Assembly: GCF_007856155.1 (NCBI RefSeq)
Contig: NZ_CP042266.1
Span: forward strand, 5,580,001 to 5,644,000
Reading direction: 5' to 3'
Source: Streptomyces qinzhouensis
Lineage (GTDB): Bacteria > Actinomycetota > Actinomycetes > Streptomycetales > Streptomycetaceae
DNA length: 64,000 nucleotides
In this document: piece by piece, positions 29,990-39,760 of the stretch
Position numbering within the stretch: position 1 is the first letter of the stretch
How the letters are laid out: each line of letters opens with the position of its first letter
Translations under genes and position numbers: made by a program
Notes under the pieces: model-generated
The model's input: only the letters and a program-made list of their open reading frames with translations
What the model was told of the DNA's origin: nothing
Databases searched by the model: none

Positions 29990-31003
29990 TCAGTCCCAGG
30001 ACCCCAGCGCCGCGGGCAGCGCCCGGATCTCCGCCTCGTCGCGTTCGGTGAGCCGTATCCCCACCGCACCGGCGTTCTCCAGCGCCCACCGCTCCCGCTT
30101 CGCCCCCGGTACGGGCACCACGTGCCGCCCCCGCGCCAGCACCCACGCGAGCGCCACCTGCGCCGGGGTCGTCCCCGGCCCGTGCCGCCCGGCCGTCCGC
30201 CGCAGCCCGGCCACCAGCGGCTGGTTCGCCGCCATCATCTCCGCCGTGAACCGGGGGTGGCGGGCCCGCGGGTCGTCCGGTTCGAAGCCGCCGCCCGGAG
30301 TGAGCGTGCCCGTCAGAAAACCGCTGCCCAGCGGTCGCGCGGCCAGAAAGCCCACACCGCGCGTCTCGCACCACGGCAACAGCTTCACCAGGGCCTCCGG
30401 CGACCAGACCGACAGCTCCGCCTGGACCGCGCCGACCGGGAACACCTGCTGGAGCCGTTCCAGCAGCCGGATCGTTCCCTCGTACGGATCACCGGGCACG
30501 GTGCCGCGCCGGGATCCGTGCGTCCCGCGGGCGTCCGCCGCGCACAGCCCGAGGGCCCGGACCTTCCCGGCGGTCACCAGCTCCGCCATCGCACCCCAGG
30601 TCTCGTCGGCCGGCACCTCCGGATCGGGCCGGTGCAGTTGGTACAAATCGATCACATCGGTCTGGAGTCGCCGCAGTGACGCGTCGCAGGCCCGCCGGAC
30701 GTACCCGGGGCGGCCGTTGGCCACTACGTGCCCGTCCCCGACCAGCAGCCCGACCTTGGTCGACACAAAAGCGTCCGCCCGCCGCTCCTTCAGGACCCGG
30801 CCGATCAACAGCTCATTGGTGAAGGGGCCGTACATATCGGCCGTGTCGAGCAGGGTGCAGCCCGCGTCCAGTGCCGTGTGCACCGTCCGTACGGACTGGT
30901 CCCCGCGCCGCTGCGAAGCGGTGTAAGCCCAGCTCATCGGCATACACCCCAACCCCACCGCGCCCACCCGCAACGCCGCCGCGCCGATCGTCCTGCGCTC
31001 CAC
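29990..31003 (-). CDS. Aldo/keto reductase
   Basis: A 337-residue NADPH-dependent aldo/keto reductase read from GTG 31003 (MERRTIGAAALRVGAVGLGC), preceded by GGAGGG. The catalytic tetrad is visible: Asp and Tyr in LLDTADMYGPFTNE, Lys in FVSTKVG, and His in LYQLHRPDP. It has a YakC/AKR13-like layout with the C-terminal cofactor segment PVPGAKRERWALENAGAV. The substrate is unknown. It is divergent from the 2-hydroxyacid dehydrogenase gene, with about 200 bases between starts. Confidence 0.9.
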   Translation of the reverse strand: MERRTIGAAALRVGAVGLGCMPMSWAYTASQRRGDQSVRTVHTALDAGCTLLDTADMYGPFTNELLIGRVLKERRADAFVSTKVGLLVGDGHVVANGRPGYVRRACDASLRRLQTDVIDLYQLHRPDPEVPADETWGAMAELVTAGKVRALGLCAADARGTHGSRRGTVPGDPYEGTIRLLERLQQVFPVGAVQAELSVWSPEALVKLLPWCETRGVGFLAARPLGSGFLTGTLTPGGGFEPDDPRARHPRFTAEMMAANQPLVAGLRRTAGRHGPGTTPAQVALAWVLARGRHVVPVPGAKRERWALENAGAVGIRLTERDEAEIRALPAALGSWD

Positions 31004-31203
31004 CCGCCCGTACCCTCCGCTTCCCCGCGTCCGCCGCCGGACGCCCACCAAACTAACCAACTCCCGTGCCGGGCCCGCGCCCGCCGTCCCCGGACCGGCC
31101 GTCCGGCGGCCGGATCCCGCCCCGCGCGGTGCGCCCGGAACCACTCCGGGGATACCGGCGGCGACCCGGCAGGCCCCGCCGGACACGCCCTAGCCTGGTG
31201 ACC

Positions 31204-32151
31204 ATGACTGCTGATGTGTGGCTGCCCATACCGGCCGACGAGATCGACGGCCTGCCGCCGGCCGGGGACTCGGGCCTCGTCTACCGCTACTGGGACGGCG
31301 CGCCGGACTATCCCGCGGACCCCGCCGACTGTGTCTTCTACACCGTTCCTTACATGAGCGGGGCGGAGATCGCGGTCCGGCCGTTGCCCGCGATGAAGTC
31401 CGTACGGGTCGTTCAGACACTCTCCGCAGGGACCGACCATGTCGAGCCGGGGCTCCGTAGCCTTCATTCCGGCGTACGCCTCTGCAACGCCAAAGGGGTC
31501 CACGAGGCGTCCACGGCGGAGCTGGCCCTCGCCCTCACCCTGGCGTCCCTGCGCGGTATCCCCGGTTTCGTCCGGGGGCAGGACGCCCATGAGTGGCGGG
31601 CCGGTTTCTATCCGGCGCTCGCCGACCGTACTGTGATGATCATCGGGTACGGGTCCATCGGCGCGGCGATCGAAGACCGGCTCGCGCCCTTCGAATGCGC
31701 GCGGATCCTGCGCATCGCGCGCTCCGCCCGCACCACCGGACGCGGTCCGGTGCACCCGTTCACCGATGTCCCCGCTCTGCTGCCCGAGGCCGATGTGGTG
31801 ATCCTCTCGACCCCGCTGACCGAGCGGACCAGGGGGCTGGTGGACGCCGCGTTCCTGGCCGGGATGAAGGACGGCGCGCTGCTGGTGAACGTCGCCCGTG
31901 GACTCGTGGTCGACACCGACGCGCTCCTGGCCGAGGTGAAGAGCGGACGGCTCACCGCCGCACTCGACGTCACCGACCCCGAGCCGCTGCCGCCGGGACA
32001 TCCGCTGTGGCAGGCGCCCGGCGTGCTGATCAGCCCCCATGTCGGCGGCTCCACCTCGGCGTTCATGCCCCGGGCCAAGAGGCTGCTGGCCGCTCAGCTG
32101 ACCCGGTTCGTGGCCGGTGAGCCGCTCGACAACGTCGTCCTCACCCGCTGA
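31204..32151 (+). CDS. D-2-hydroxyacid dehydrogenase
   Basis: A 315-residue NAD-dependent dehydrogenase of the D-isomer 2-hydroxyacid family. Seen: the Rossmann motif MIIGYGSIGAAIEDRL, the catalytic Arg in VNVARGLVVDTDAL, Glu in DVTDPEPLPPGHPLW, and His in ISPHVGGST. It lacks the ACT domain of SerA, so it is more likely a glyoxylate/hydroxypyruvate- or phosphonate-type reductase; the exact substrate is not evident. Start ATG 31204, with no strong ribosome site. Confidence 0.9.
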   Translation: MTADVWLPIPADEIDGLPPAGDSGLVYRYWDGAPDYPADPADCVFYTVPYMSGAEIAVRPLPAMKSVRVVQTLSAGTDHVEPGLRSLHSGVRLCNAKGVHEASTAELALALTLASLRGIPGFVRGQDAHEWRAGFYPALADRTVMIIGYGSIGAAIEDRLAPFECARILRIARSARTTGRGPVHPFTDVPALLPEADVVILSTPLTERTRGLVDAAFLAGMKDGALLVNVARGLVVDTDALLAEVKSGRLTAALDVTDPEPLPPGHPLWQAPGVLISPHVGGSTSAFMPRAKRLLAAQLTRFVAGEPLDNVVLTR

Positions 32152-32574
32152 CCGGGCACCGCTCCACCGCCCCGCCCCCGGGCGCCCCGGCCCGAACCCG
32201 GGCCGGGGACCGCCCCGACCGGTGAGAACCCGCCACCACCACCCCGCCCGCCCTCACCACGCTTGACGTCACAGCCGGAAAGACTGCGAAGTCATCCGAT
32301 CGCTCCGCGCGTCATCACGCCGAGATGCAGTCACTGAGAGTAGAGGCGCTATGTCCCTGAGTGACAATCCTGGTGTAAAGTCCCGACTTGGGGGCCGCAC
32401 CCGCATGGGGTGGTGCAGCGTGACGGCCCGACTGCCGATCGGATTTCGAGGGGGGCGACGGGCGATGTACGGCCATTGGCGACGGACCACGGATCCAGCA
32501 CGGCGGGGACGCCGGCGACGGCCTCAGGGAAGCGGCCAGGCGCAAGCCCCGGCGCCGCTCCCGGGAGCGGGCCG
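32152..32574. promoter_or_regulatory. Long leader region upstream of the second GGDEF/EAL gene
   Basis: This stretch of about 420 bases has no convincing gene. A less GC-rich part (32264-32400) includes TTGACGTCA near 32262, and GTGACAATCC...TGTAAAG around 32371-32390, which are promoter-like. GTG 32410 opens a frame continuous with the GGDEF/EAL protein, so part of this may encode an extra N-terminus. Confidence 0.4.
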
Positions 32575-35412
32575 GTGACCGCCCGGGAGGCGGTGGCGGC
32601 CCCCCTGACCGGCCCCGCCGCGGGCGGTGTCGCCGCCCCCCTCCTCCTCGCCGTCGTCTGTACGGGATACGCGGTCGGCGCCATGCTCGGCTGGGGCTCC
32701 CGGGAGCTGGCCCTGTTCATGGGCGACTTCGGGCTGAGCGCCGCGGCGCTGATCGCCACCGTCTCCTGTTTCTGTTACGCGCGCCGGGTGCCGCCCCGGC
32801 TCCGCCCGGCCTGGCTGCTGTTCGCGCTCTCCTCCCTCATGGCGGCGATCGGGAACGGCATCTGGGGCTGGTACGAGGTGGTGCTGGACCGGCCGATGCC
32901 CAGCCCGTCCGCCGCCGATGTGTTCTTCCTCTGCTTCGCGCCGCCCGCGATCGTGGGCCTGCTCGTCCTGGCCAAACGGCCGGTGACCCGGGCCGGCTGG
33001 TTCTGTCTCGCGCTCGACGCCTGGCTCATCGGCGGCTCCCTGCTCACCATCTCCTGGAGCCTGGCCCTCGCCCATACGGCGCACGCCCAGGGGCAGAGCG
33101 TGGCGCCCGCCGCGCTCGCGCTCGCCTATCCGATGCTGGACATCGTGCTCGTCAGCATGGTGCTGGCCCTCCACTTCCGGCGCTCGGGCGGAAACCGCTC
33201 CGCGGTCAACACCGCCGTCGCCGCCCTCGCCCTGACGGTGGTCTCCGACGCGCTGTTCACCTCGCCGCTGCTCCGGGAGACCTACCGATCGGGTCAGTTG
33301 CTGGACGCCGGCTGGTTCGCCGGGTCGCTGCTGCTCGCCTACGCCCCCTGGGGCGTGCGCAGACCGGCGGAGCCGCCGCGCCCGCCGCGCGGCCCGCTCC
33401 AGTCGAGCCGGCCGGTCGCGGGCTCCCTGCCCGCGCTCACGCCCTATCTGGCCGCCGCCGTGTGCACGCTGGGGATCCTGTACCACGTCGTCGAGGAGCG
33501 CCGGGTCGACCGGGTCGTCGTCATCACCGCCTGTACGGTCGTCCTCGCCCTGGTCGTACGCCAGGGGATCATGCTCCTCGACAACATCTCCCTCACCAGC
33601 GAGCTGGCCCAGAAGGAGAACCACTTCCGCTCCCTCGTCCAGGGGTCCAGCGATGTCATCATGATCGCCGCGCCCTCGGGGGTGCTGCGGTACGTCAGCC
33701 CCGCCGCGTCCGGGGTCTACGGCCGTGACGCCGAGGAGCTGATCGGCTCCGAGCTGGCCTGTCTGCTCCACCCCCAGGACCTCGGCCGGGTGGTCCACGA
33801 GGTGCGGCGCTTCCTGGCCGCCTCCCCGGCGGAGGAGCCGACGATGCGGATCGAATGCCGCTTCCGCTCCGGCGCCGGGGAGTGGCTCCATGTCGAGTCC
33901 ACCGTCAACCGCCACCAGGGCGGGCTGATCTTCAACTGCCGGGACGTCACGGAGCGGGTCAGACTCCAGGCCCAGCTGCAGCACAGTGCCGAGCACGATC
34001 CGCTGACCGACCTGCCCAACCGGGCGCTGTTCACCGAACGGGTCCGCCGGGGCATCGGCGGCCGGCGCGCCGCCGACGCCGGCACCGCCGTGCTCTTCAT
34101 CGACCTCGACGGCTTCAAGGGCGTCAACGACCGGCTCGGTCACCAGGCGGGCGACGAACTGCTGATCGGCGCCGCCAGCCGGCTGGCCGAGTCCGTACGC
34201 TCCGGGGACACCGCGGCCCGGCTCGGCGGTGACGAGTTCGCCGCCCTCATCCTGGGCGACGGCGCCCGCGACCGGGCCTCCCGGGAGGCCCAGGTCCTGG
34301 AGATCGCCGAACGGCTCCGCCTCACGCTCTCCCAGCCGTACCGTATCGACGGCCAGGACGTCCGGGTCGCCGCCTCCATCGGGGTGGCCTTCGCCGAGCC
34401 CGGTATCGGCCCCTCCGATCTGATGCGCAACGCCGACCTCGCCATGTACCGGGCCAAGGCCGGCGGCAAGGACCGGGTCGAGCTGTACGCACCCCAGATG
34501 CAGGCCGAAGTCGTCCGCCGCACCGAACTGGCCGCCCGGCTGCGCACCGCCCTGCACGAGGGTGAGTTCGCCCTGCTCCACCAGCCCGTGGTGAGCCTGG
34601 CCAGCGGCCGGATCGAATCGGTCGCCGCCCAGGCCCGCTGGCGGTCGGCGCACGGCATCCTCTTCACCCCCGGCGAGTTCCTGCGGGTCTCGGGTGACGC
34701 CGACCGCGCCGACGAACTGGGCCGCTGGCTGCTGGAGGAGTCCGTCGTCCAGGCCGCCGAACGCGGCAGACTCGGGCATCACACCCCGGTGACGGTCCGG
34801 GTCTCCAGCCGCCGCCTCCTCGACCGCTCCCTCCCGCCCGGCGGTATCGAGCGGATGCTGGCCCGGCACGGACTGCCGTCCCGCGCGCTGATCGTGGAAC
34901 TGTCCGACCCCGACCCCCGGCTCCGCCAGGACTCCCGGGCCTCCTTCGACGAACTGGAGCAGCGGCTGATGGCGCTGCGCAGAATCGGCGTCCGGATCGC
35001 GCTGGACGGCTTCGGCAGCGGCCATGCCGCGATCAACGCCCTGCGCCGGCTCCCCGTGGACATCCTCAAACTGGACCGCGGGCTGGTCGACGGGATCGTC
35101 GAGTCCTCCCGGCTGCACAAGATCACCAGCGGGCTGCTGAGAATCGCGGGCGATCTCGGGATGGAGTCCGTGGCCGAGGGGGTGGACCTGCCGGAGCAGG
35201 TGCTCGCCCTGCGGGCCATGGGCTGTACCCATGGGCAGGGGGCGGCCTTCTCCGGCGCCCTGGACGAGTACCGGCTTCGCCGGGCCCTGGTCAGGGACGA
35301 CTGTCCGGTACCGGGCGGGGTCGCGCTGCCGGTGCTGACGGGAGGCGCGGGGGGTGGCTCGTTCCGGATGCGCAGCAGTTCACATAATGAGACGCGCGTC
35401 CCACCGGCTTGA
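32575..35412 (+). CDS. Membrane PAS-GGDEF-EAL protein with degenerate EAL domain
   Basis: A 945-residue protein from GTG 32575 (GTG 32410 would add 55 residues of low complexity). Residues 15-330 hold about eight membrane helices; then come a PAS domain (from NHFRSLVQGSSDVIMIA, about 349-460), a GGDEF domain (RLGGDEFAALI, GGDEF at 551-555, with the inhibitory RSGD five residues before it), and a C-terminal EAL-like domain. In the EAL domain the signature is AAQ (SVAAQARW), NxS is RVS, DDFG is DGFG, and the ExVE region is EGVD. The cyclase motifs are intact but the phosphodiesterase site is not, so diguanylate cyclase activity is inferred. It is followed closely by the ilvB leader. Confidence 0.87.
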   Translation: MTAREAVAAPLTGPAAGGVAAPLLLAVVCTGYAVGAMLGWGSRELALFMGDFGLSAAALIATVSCFCYARRVPPRLRPAWLLFALSSLMAAIGNGIWGWYEVVLDRPMPSPSAADVFFLCFAPPAIVGLLVLAKRPVTRAGWFCLALDAWLIGGSLLTISWSLALAHTAHAQGQSVAPAALALAYPMLDIVLVSMVLALHFRRSGGNRSAVNTAVAALALTVVSDALFTSPLLRETYRSGQLLDAGWFAGSLLLAYAPWGVRRPAEPPRPPRGPLQSSRPVAGSLPALTPYLAAAVCTLGILYHVVEERRVDRVVVITACTVVLALVVRQGIMLLDNISLTSELAQKENHFRSLVQGSSDVIMIAAPSGVLRYVSPAASGVYGRDAEELIGSELACLLHPQDLGRVVHEVRRFLAASPAEEPTMRIECRFRSGAGEWLHVESTVNRHQGGLIFNCRDVTERVRLQAQLQHSAEHDPLTDLPNRALFTERVRRGIGGRRAADAGTAVLFIDLDGFKGVNDRLGHQAGDELLIGAASRLAESVRSGDTAARLGGDEFAALILGDGARDRASREAQVLEIAERLRLTLSQPYRIDGQDVRVAASIGVAFAEPGIGPSDLMRNADLAMYRAKAGGKDRVELYAPQMQAEVVRRTELAARLRTALHEGEFALLHQPVVSLASGRIESVAAQARWRSAHGILFTPGEFLRVSGDADRADELGRWLLEESVVQAAERGRLGHHTPVTVRVSSRRLLDRSLPPGGIERMLARHGLPSRALIVELSDPDPRLRQDSRASFDELEQRLMALRRIGVRIALDGFGSGHAAINALRRLPVDILKLDRGLVDGIVESSRLHKITSGLLRIAGDLGMESVAEGVDLPEQVLALRAMGCTHGQGAAFSGALDEYRLRRALVRDDCPVPGGVALPVLTGGAGGGSFRMRSSSHNETRVPPA

Positions 35413-35416
35413 CAGT

Positions 35417-35533
35417 GGGAGCGCGTCGGAGAGAGGGTCAGTGCCATGCGCACCCGAATTCTCGTACTTGGACAGCGCGTCGGCTGAGCGGGTTCCTCAC
35501 CAGGACCCCGCGGACTCCTCCCGACGCGCTCCC
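35417..35533 (+). promoter_or_regulatory. Mutually exclusive antiterminator/proterminator pairings of the ilvB leader
   Basis: Segment A (35417-35429, GGGAGCGCGTCGG) is fully complementary to segment C (35521-35533, CCGACGCGCTCCC). Segment B inside the leader peptide (35474-35483, AGCGCGTCGG) is fully complementary to the first ten bases of C. A:C uses three bases of the terminator arm (35531-35533), whereas B:C leaves the arm free. Stalling on Ile5-Leu8 would cover B and favour A:C readthrough. Confidence 0.8.
35446..35487 (+). CDS. ilvB attenuator leader peptide (13 aa)
   Basis: ATG 35446 encodes MRTRILVLGQRVG and a TGA. It is preceded by GAGAGGG (35431-35437) at suitable spacing. Four consecutive branched-chain codons (Ile5, Leu6, Val7, Leu8) make ribosome progress sensitive to charged tRNA-Ile, -Leu and -Val. 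The last four codons contain AGCGCGTCGG (35474-35483), which can pair with 35521-35530 just before a terminator. Leader peptides with Ile/Leu/Val runs ahead of ilvB are known from comparative studies in actinobacteria. Confidence 0.88.
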   Translation: MRTRILVLGQRVG

Positions 35534-35564
35534 CTCGCTTGCCTCACGGCACGAGGGGTTTTTT
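35531..35564 (+). terminator. Attenuator terminator upstream of ilvB
   Basis: CCCCTCG (35531-35537) pairs with CGAGGGG (35552-35558), with a 14-base loop and a run of six T (35559-35564). A canonical rho-independent terminator lying between the leader peptide and ilvB. Confidence 0.9.
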
Positions 35565-35820
35565 GTTGCACGGGCACCGGGCGGCGAACCGGAGCCAAGC
35601 GGCAGAAGACCGAGCAAAACACCCGCGATACCCGGCAGTTCCCCCGAGACGCTCCGTACCACCCCGTCTCACCAGCAGCACCCCGCAGCACCCGCAACAT
35701 CCCGCAGTACCCCGCGCCACCCCGCAGCACCTGCACCACCCCGCAGTACCCGGCAGCATCCCGCACCACCCCGCAGCATCCAGCAGCACCCTTCAGCGAA
35801 TCCTCCGCTTCGAGAAGAGA
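35565..35820. repeat. C-rich degenerate repeats in the ilvB leader
   Basis: Between the attenuator and ilvB, 35660-35795 is filled with imperfect copies of CCCCGCAGCACC/CCCGCAGTACCC (roughly 10-15 base periods). The frame upstream of ilvB stays open here only because of this composition. It is transcribed as a long C-rich untranslated stretch; the role, if any, is unknown. Confidence 0.7.
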
Positions 35821-37680
35821 ATGCCGATGACCGAGCAGGCCACCGGGGCCCCCCATCCCCAGCCGCGCGCCCGTGCGGGCGGACAGCCGACCGTCACGGT
35901 CGAGCACGTCACAGGCGCGCAGTCCCTCATCCGCTCTCTTGAAGAAGTGGGGGCCGACACCGTCTTCGGTATCCCCGGCGGAGCCATCCTCCCGGCCTAC
36001 GACCCGATGATGGACTCCACCAAGGTGCGCCACGTCCTGGTCCGGCACGAGCAGGGCGCGGGCCACGCCGCCACCGGATACGCCCAGGCGACCGGGAAGG
36101 TCGGGGTCTGCATGGCCACCTCGGGCCCGGGCGCCACCAATCTGGTCACCCCGATCGCCGACGCGCACATGGACTCCGTCCCGCTGGTCGCGATCACCGG
36201 CCAGGTCGCCTCTCACGCGATCGGTACGGACGCCTTCCAGGAGGCGGACATCGTCGGCATCACCATGCCGATCACCAAGCACAACTTCCTGGTCACCAAG
36301 GCCGAGGACATCCCGAGGACGATCGCCGAGGCCTTCCACATCGCCTCGACCGGCCGCCCGGGACCGGTCCTCGTCGACATCGCCAAGGACGCCCTCCAGG
36401 CGCGGACCACCTTCTCCTGGCCGCCCGTCCAGGACCTGCCCGGCTACCGGCCCGTCACCAAGCCGCACGCCAAGCAGATCCGGGAGGCCGCGAAGCTGAT
36501 CACTGAGGCGAAGCGGCCGGTGCTGTATGTCGGCGGCGGGGTCATCAAGGCCCGTGCCACCGCCGAGCTGAAGGTCCTCGCCGAGCTGACCGGCGCCCCC
36601 GTCACCACCACACTGATGGCCCTGGGCTCGTTCCCCGACAGCCATCCGCTGCATGTCGGCATGCCGGGGATGCACGGCTCCGTCACCGCCGTCACCTCGC
36701 TCCAGAAGGCCGATCTGATCGTCGCCCTCGGCGCCCGCTTCGACGACCGGGTCACCGGCAAGCTGGACAGCTTCGCCCCGTACGCCAAGATCGTCCACGC
36801 CGATATCGACCCGGCGGAGATCGGCAAGAACCGTACCGCCGACGTCCCGATCGTCGGCGACGCCCGCGAGGTCATCGCCGATCTCGTCCAGGCGGTGCAG
36901 GCCGAGCACAGCGAGGGCCGGCGCGGCGACTACACCGCCTGGTGGAAGGACCTCAACCGCTGGCGGGACACCTACCCCCTCGGCTACGACCAGCCGGAGA
37001 ACGGCAGTCTCTCCCCGCAGCAGGTCATCCAGCGCATCGGCCAGCTGGCCCCCGCGGACACCATCTACGCGGCCGGAGTCGGCCAGCACCAGATGTGGGC
37101 CGCCCACTTCATCAACTACGAGCAGCCCGCCACCTGGCTGAACTCCGGCGGCGCCGGAACGATGGGCTACGCGGTCCCCGCGGCCATGGGCGCCAAGGCG
37201 GGCGCCCCCGACCGCACCGTCTGGGCCATCGACGGCGACGGCTGCTTCCAGATGACCAACCAGGAACTGACCACCTGCGCGCTCAACAACATCCCGATCA
37301 AGGTCGCCATCATCAACAACGGCGCCCTCGGGATGGTCCGCCAGTGGCAGACCCTCTTCTACAACCAGCGCTACTCCAACACCGTGCTGCACTCGGGTCC
37401 CGACGCCGTCGCCGGCGCGCCGAGCGCGGGCACCCGCGTCCCGGACTTCGTCAAACTGTCCGAGGCGATGGGCTGTCACGCCCTGCGCTGTGAGTCCCCG
37501 GAAGACCTCGACAAGGTCATCGCCGAGGCCAACGCGATCAACGACCGGCCCGTCGTGATCGACTTCATCGTCCACGAGGACGCCATGGTCTGGCCGATGG
37601 TCGCCGCCGGTACCTCCAACGACGAGGTCATGGCCGCCCGCGGGGTCCGCCCCGACTTCGGCGACAACGAAGACGACTGA
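35821..37680 (+). CDS. ilvB: Acetolactate synthase large subunit
   Basis: A 619-residue thiamine-diphosphate enzyme, first common step of valine, leucine and isoleucine synthesis (pyruvate to acetolactate, or plus 2-oxobutyrate to acetohydroxybutyrate). Seen: [18 protein letters not shown] at the N-terminus, the catalytic Glu in [14 protein letters not shown], the FAD-binding middle domain, and the cofactor motif [16 protein letters not shown] ending in INNG. The first 40 residues are a Pro/Gly/Gln-rich tail before the conserved core. ATG 35821 follows GAGAAGAG; ATG 35827 is an alternative with better spacing. ilvN follows after 29 bases. Confidence 0.97.
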   Translation: MPMTEQATGAPHPQPRARAGGQPTVTVEHVTGAQSLIRSLEEVGADTVFGIPGGAILPAYDPMMDSTKVRHVLVRHEQGAGHAATGYAQATGKVGVCMATSGPGATNLVTPIADAHMDSVPLVAITGQVASHAIGTDAFQEADIVGITMPITKHNFLVTKAEDIPRTIAEAFHIASTGRPGPVLVDIAKDALQARTTFSWPPVQDLPGYRPVTKPHAKQIREAAKLITEAKRPVLYVGGGVIKARATAELKVLAELTGAPVTTTLMALGSFPDSHPLHVGMPGMHGSVTAVTSLQKADLIVALGARFDDRVTGKLDSFAPYAKIVHADIDPAEIGKNRTADVPIVGDAREVIADLVQAVQAEHSEGRRGDYTAWWKDLNRWRDTYPLGYDQPENGSLSPQQVIQRIGQLAPADTIYAAGVGQHQMWAAHFINYEQPATWLNSGGAGTMGYAVPAAMGAKAGAPDRTVWAIDGDGCFQMTNQELTTCALNNIPIKVAIINNGALGMVRQWQTLFYNQRYSNTVLHSGPDAVAGAPSAGTRVPDFVKLSEAMGCHALRCESPEDLDKVIAEANAINDRPVVIDFIVHEDAMVWPMVAAGTSNDEVMAARGVRPDFGDNEDD

Positions 37681-37709
37681 GCGAGCAGAGAGAGACGGAA
37701 GACCCACCC

Positions 37710-39381
<1,672 letters not shown>

Positions 39382-39388
39382 GCCGGGT

Positions 39389-39436
39389 GCGAGGGGCCGG
39401 GACACGGCGCGGAAGCGCGGTGTCCCGGCCCCTCGC
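39389..39436 (+). terminator. Strong terminator after ilvC
   Basis: Seventeen consecutive bases (39389-39405) pair perfectly with 39420-39436. An inner GCGC/GCGC stem (39407-39410 with 39415-39418) closes a GGAA tetraloop. No T-tract follows, as is common for Streptomyces terminators. Confidence 0.88.
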
Positions 39437-39760
39437 CGTTGCCGGAACGGTCCTCAGCGGTAGCCGGACCGGCCTTCCGCCGTCGCCGCCCCCGGCCCTT
39501 CGCCATGGCCGGAACCGGCCCTTCGCCGGGCCCTCAGGGGTCGTTGACCACTTCGTCCAGCCTCGGACGGGTGATCCTGCCGTGAAGGCACAAGACTCCA
39601 CGCCGGGCACCACTACACTTCTCAACAACACGCGTCAGGCCCACAGTGTCGTGCGTCTTCCACGCGGCTAGCCCCTCCACCGCCTGCGGCCGTCGGGACG
39701 GCCGTCTCCCGCCGTGGCCCAGAGGCACGGGCGGGACCCCTTGGACTTGTGAGGACTCAC
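39437..39760. other. ilvC-serA spacer
   Basis: This spacer has no supported gene. Imperfect repeats of GGCCCTTCGCCnnGGCCGGAACC occupy 39440-39535. The 39540-39640 part is less GC-rich and contains TTGACC (39544) and TACACT (39614-39619), promoter-like elements that are not at standard spacing to each other. Confidence 0.5.

Noticed and set aside
32264..32400. Riboswitch in the AT-richer leader before the second GGDEF/EAL gene
   Set aside because: I looked for a c-di-GMP or other known aptamer core and found no conserved elements I could recognise.
32386..32411. TAAA-N14-GCCG resembling a sigma-WhiG promoter upstream of the second GGDEF/EAL gene
   Set aside because: The -10-like half reads GCCGCACC rather than GCCGATAA and the spacing is one base short of the usual 15-16.
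35409..35414. TTGACA as a -35 box of an ilvB leader promoter
   Set aside because: No acceptable -10 lies 16-19 bases downstream, and a start there would cut off segment A of the attenuator. CATAAT at 35383-35388 is a better but weak -10 candidate.
35539..35820. In-frame N-terminal extension of IlvB through the C-rich repeats
   Set aside because: The extension starts inside the terminator region and encodes only Pro/His/Ser low complexity; conserved IlvB sequence begins after ATG 35821.
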